Source of the DNA: Panagrolaimus kolymaensis
Lineage: Eukaryota > Nematoda > Chromadorea > Rhabditida > Panagrolaimidae
Reading direction: 5' to 3'
Assembly: GCA_028622995.1 (NCBI GenBank)
Contig: JAJQJQ010000023.1
Location: forward strand, 2,790,001 to 2,854,000
Length of the DNA: 64,000 nt
Shown one piece after another: positions 61,155-64,000 of the stretch. The translations under genes and the position numbers were made by a program. Positions within the stretch are counted from its first letter, which is position 1, and every line of letters begins with the position of its first letter. Below the pieces are notes generated by a model. It saw only the letters and a list, made by a program, of their open reading frames with translations, was not told the origin of the DNA and did no database searches.

Positions 61155-64000
61155 ATGGTGAAGTCCTTTATACCCTTTGTAACTTTTGTTGATACTATAG
61201 TAAACAATGAAATGAATCACGTTGTGGAAAAAAAGCTTCATTCATTGCATGATCGAGTTTCTCGATCTTATTACGATTATGGGAGATTGTGTTCAGCTCA
61301 TCCATATGGATGCATTTCAATTTGCATTTTGACTATGATTGTTCTGTCATACCCAGCATTGGCAAGAGTAAAGTTGCCAATTTCAAGTCCAATGGAAGTT
61401 TATTGGACTCAAGAAGTTGAAATCAGCCAAAGTTTGCTTAATTTTTTTGAGTATGGATAATATAGAAGATGAATTTTAGATAATACGATTGCGCCTGAAT
61501 GGCTTCTTCTTGAACCAGCACTTTATTTTCAACAAATTATTGTTCGAGGATCTATTGAGCCTTGGCATAAAAACAATATGACCCAAATTATGGTAATGTG
61601 GTTTAACCTTTTGATTTATTTTTCCTAATCATCGTTTTTGAAGGCTATCAAAGGACCTCTAAGTCGCGCGTTTAATGTTATGGATAAACTTGAAGATATT
61701 AAAATTAACATACCTGATGGAGAATCAGTTAATTTAAATTCTTTATGTTTTCATCTCCCATCCAAGATTGACAATTCCCCAGGAAATATATTACCAACTC
61801 GTGGTTGTTTGATTCTTTCTCCAACACTTTTTTGGGGAAAAAATAAGGATAGCTTTTTACGTGATGAAAATATAATTTCCACAATTTTTAATCCTCTTTG
61901 TACTGCAGCTATGTGTCCGAGAGATATCTTGCTTGGAGCTCCTATGAGATTCACAGGAATTAAACAAACTTTTCAAACGAATCGAAGAAGAAGTGAGAGA
62001 TTTTTTTTAAACTTTTTGCTACTATGATTTTTTTAGGTATCGAGTTTGCAATTACAATAGTTCAATCTAAATTTGATTCCAGCTTTCGTAAAACTCTTAT
62101 CGATGCATTAGCAGCTGAATTTGAAATTGTTGATTCTGTGGCATCAGATGAAAGCACATATGTTCACGTTTTTTACAGACCTCGCAAATATTTCACAGAT
62201 TATTTTCCACTTTTTGCATCATATTTACTTTGCATGGTTAGTAAGATTTTGGCATATTGGCTTCATTTTTACAAATAGCTTTTCCATAAGAATTTTAGGT
62301 TTATTTTTATTATACTGTATCGAAGTTTAAAATGGTTAAATCTAAATGGGGATTGGCATTTGCTGCCTTTAACACAGTGTTTTGGACTCTAGCAATAACA
62401 AATGGAATTTGCTCATATTTTGATTTAATTCCAACTTTATGGGGTGCTGGATTTTATCCATATTTGGTATGTCCAGTTTTGACTCTTTCTTCAAAAAATT
62501 TCCGCTTTCACTTTCCCTTCCACCTTCTCTATTCATCAAATCCATCCATCTTTTATTTACTCATTACAACTTTAAAAATAACAACTTTTCTTTAGGCTAT
62601 GATTATTGGACTTGAAAATATTCTTTGCATTACTCGAGCTGTCGTTTATACTAATCCAACGATGGATGTTGCAGCACGCTTGTCACACGGCCTTAGCCAT
62701 GAGGGATATAGTATAACAAAATATTTCTTAATTGAAATGTCATTTTTGGGAATTGCATATTTAACATTTGTAAGCGAAATTCAAGAATTTTGCACCTTTG
62801 CTTTCATTGGTTTGGTCGTTGATTTTTATATGCAATTATTTTTTTATGCTCCATGTTTGATATTTGATCTTCAAAGACTTGGAAATGAAGAAAAAGAAAA
62901 GTTTTCTCAAATGCTTTTTAAATCGGATATTCGTAAACTTAAAAATTATCCAACACCGAAATGTCCAGCACGTATTATTCTTCCATCAATCTTTGCTGAA
63001 AAGGAGCGCCTTCATCGTACTCAATCAGAAATAAATATCAAAAATTTATCCACAGAAAAAACTCATCGTCGAACATTTTCCACAGATAAAGCAGCACAAA
63101 TAGGTAAAACTGATACACCTATTTCATATCGACTTAGAGTTTTATATTTTTGGACTCGATTTCGTTTGGTTCAAAGAGCCGTTATTTCATTTTTTATTCT
63201 TTGGGTTATATGGTTAGCTTTCATCGTACATCGATGGAAACTTTGGGATAATTTTTTGGCTCTTTCAAGAAATACGAGTGCTCATTATTTTAATGGTTTC
63301 GGTGTGAGTCATCACATCTTAGACACTGCACCTTTACAATGGGTTCATTGGCAGCGTCAAACATTTAAATGGTGGCCAGCTGTATTTAATGAATATAATA
63401 TGTCTTTGAGCGGACATTATGTAACCTTTTTACCTCCAATTGTACTTCAATGCATTATTCCACCGAATGATCCTAGCCTTCAATCATATGGACCTTATCC
63501 ATCGGACAATAATAATTTTGCGGTACCAGGAACATTTGAAACAACGAGACAACCTGAGCTACAGTAAGTTGTACTTACACTCGTCATAATTACTTATTAG
63601 TTTTATAGGAGTCGAATAACATTTCTTGAGCGTCAAATGACTGCTGTATTAGTGACTTCAATGTTTCTTCCATTTTGTTTTGTTGTTGCTTTTATTTTAT
63701 ACATATGTTTTTGGGATCGTTGGACGCAATATCGAGCAGCAAAGCGTAAATCTGAAAATGTTCAACCTTTACCAAAAACTAATTCGTCCAATAATTTTGT
63801 TGAATTGGTAAATTTCTTCCAAAGTTTTTTTTATCCCTTTTTGAAACTATTTAATTTTAGACGCCTCTTTTATTTTCAAATCATGACATTGTTATTGAAT
63901 GTGCCGCAGTTCAACAACCTTCTACCGTAATTTTCACTTCCCTTGATAGCCGAGTTTATATTTGTGGAACTTATAATGGCGAAGCCAAACAACAATTGGC
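61155..64000 (+). CDS. scp-1: SREBP cleavage-activating protein SCAP, 3' part outside the window
   Basis: Exons 61155-61431, 61480-61592, 61644-61992, 62037-62236, 62299-62466, 62596-63563, 63609-63807 and 63861-64000+ join in frame. SCAP escorts SREBP from ER to Golgi when sterols are low. TM1 (CISICILTMIVLSYPAL) precedes a luminal loop (APEWLLLEPALYFQQI, PWHKNN, GPLSRAF, RGCLILSPTLFW). The sterol-sensing domain has MVKSKWGLAFAAF, YLAMIIGLENILCITRAVV, IQEFCTFAFIGLVVDFYMQL. A cytosolic loop, second luminal loop and last TM (AVLVTSMFLPFCFVVAFIL) precede the first WD-repeat residues (DIVIECAAVQQPSTVIFTSL, RVYICGTYNGEA). The COPII-binding MELADL of vertebrate SCAP is replaced by LGNEEK. The donor at 61432 was chosen to give a 48-bp intron. 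Confidence 0.94.

Noticed and set aside
61451..61479. 29-bp intron in SCAP
   Set aside because: Too short compared with all other introns; the donor at 61432 gives 48 bp and a good frame.

Overview
This is a stretch of a compact, AT-rich nematode genome. It has dense protein-coding genes on both strands, very many GT-AG introns of about 45-50 bp, T-rich acceptors ending TTTTAG or TTTCAG, and short spacers. Nematode-type families are present: a serpentine chemoreceptor, an MSP-domain protein, nematode-type Cys-loop channels, a Tyr/Gly-rich secreted peptide and a MATH-BTB protein. The species cannot be named from the window; a rhabditid-type nematode is the best reading. All exon models below were built by eye from splice sites and reading frame. 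Except where stated, the exons sum to whole codons.

Layout. 1-3005: the end of MCTS1 and a complete MLH1 on the + strand, 163 bp apart. 3150-4690: low-complexity DNA with one unidentified ORF and a decayed PIF1-like helicase fragment. 4696-7172: a HAT-like helical-repeat protein (-). 7902-9261: a small unidentified gene that runs straight into a rearranged duplicate of the MCTS1-MLH1 junction. 9333-10726: a short UDP-sugar pyrophosphorylase (-). 11913-14814: a secreted chloride-type alpha-amylase (-) with a hAT-like MITE in intron 1; a second, unrelated hAT-like MITE lies 0.8 kb further on. 16335-19485: a secreted peptide, a sigma-like GST and sulfide:quinone oxidoreductase. 20857-24451: a serpentine receptor and a five-finger C2H2 protein (both -). 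26350-32361: MATH-BTB, very-long-chain acyl-CoA dehydrogenase and a peroxisomal MaoC hydratase (+). 34720-44244: two paralogous Cys-loop channels with a two-PDZ protein between them. 45824-51312: a two-unit GILT-like secreted protein, VTA1 and FCF2. 51373-52353: a TA-flanked element with long inverted repeats. 52688-64000: F-box/LRR, OPA1/EAT-3, an MSP-domain membrane protein, eIF3f and the 5' part of SCAP.

Functional themes. Housekeeping functions dominate: mismatch repair, translation initiation, ribosome biogenesis, ESCRT, mitochondrial fusion and sterol sensing. Fatty-acid oxidation genes for mitochondria (VLCAD) and peroxisomes (MaoC, C-terminal SKL) are neighbours in the same orientation. 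MCTS1-MLH1 and eIF3f-SCAP have operon-like spacing. No new multi-gene system was found. The most unusual structures are the chimeric MCTS1/MLH1 duplication, the channel pair with a non-standard M2 entrance and a 21-nt in-frame microexon, a GC-AG intron in OPA1, and three genes whose start codon cannot be found in the expected exon.
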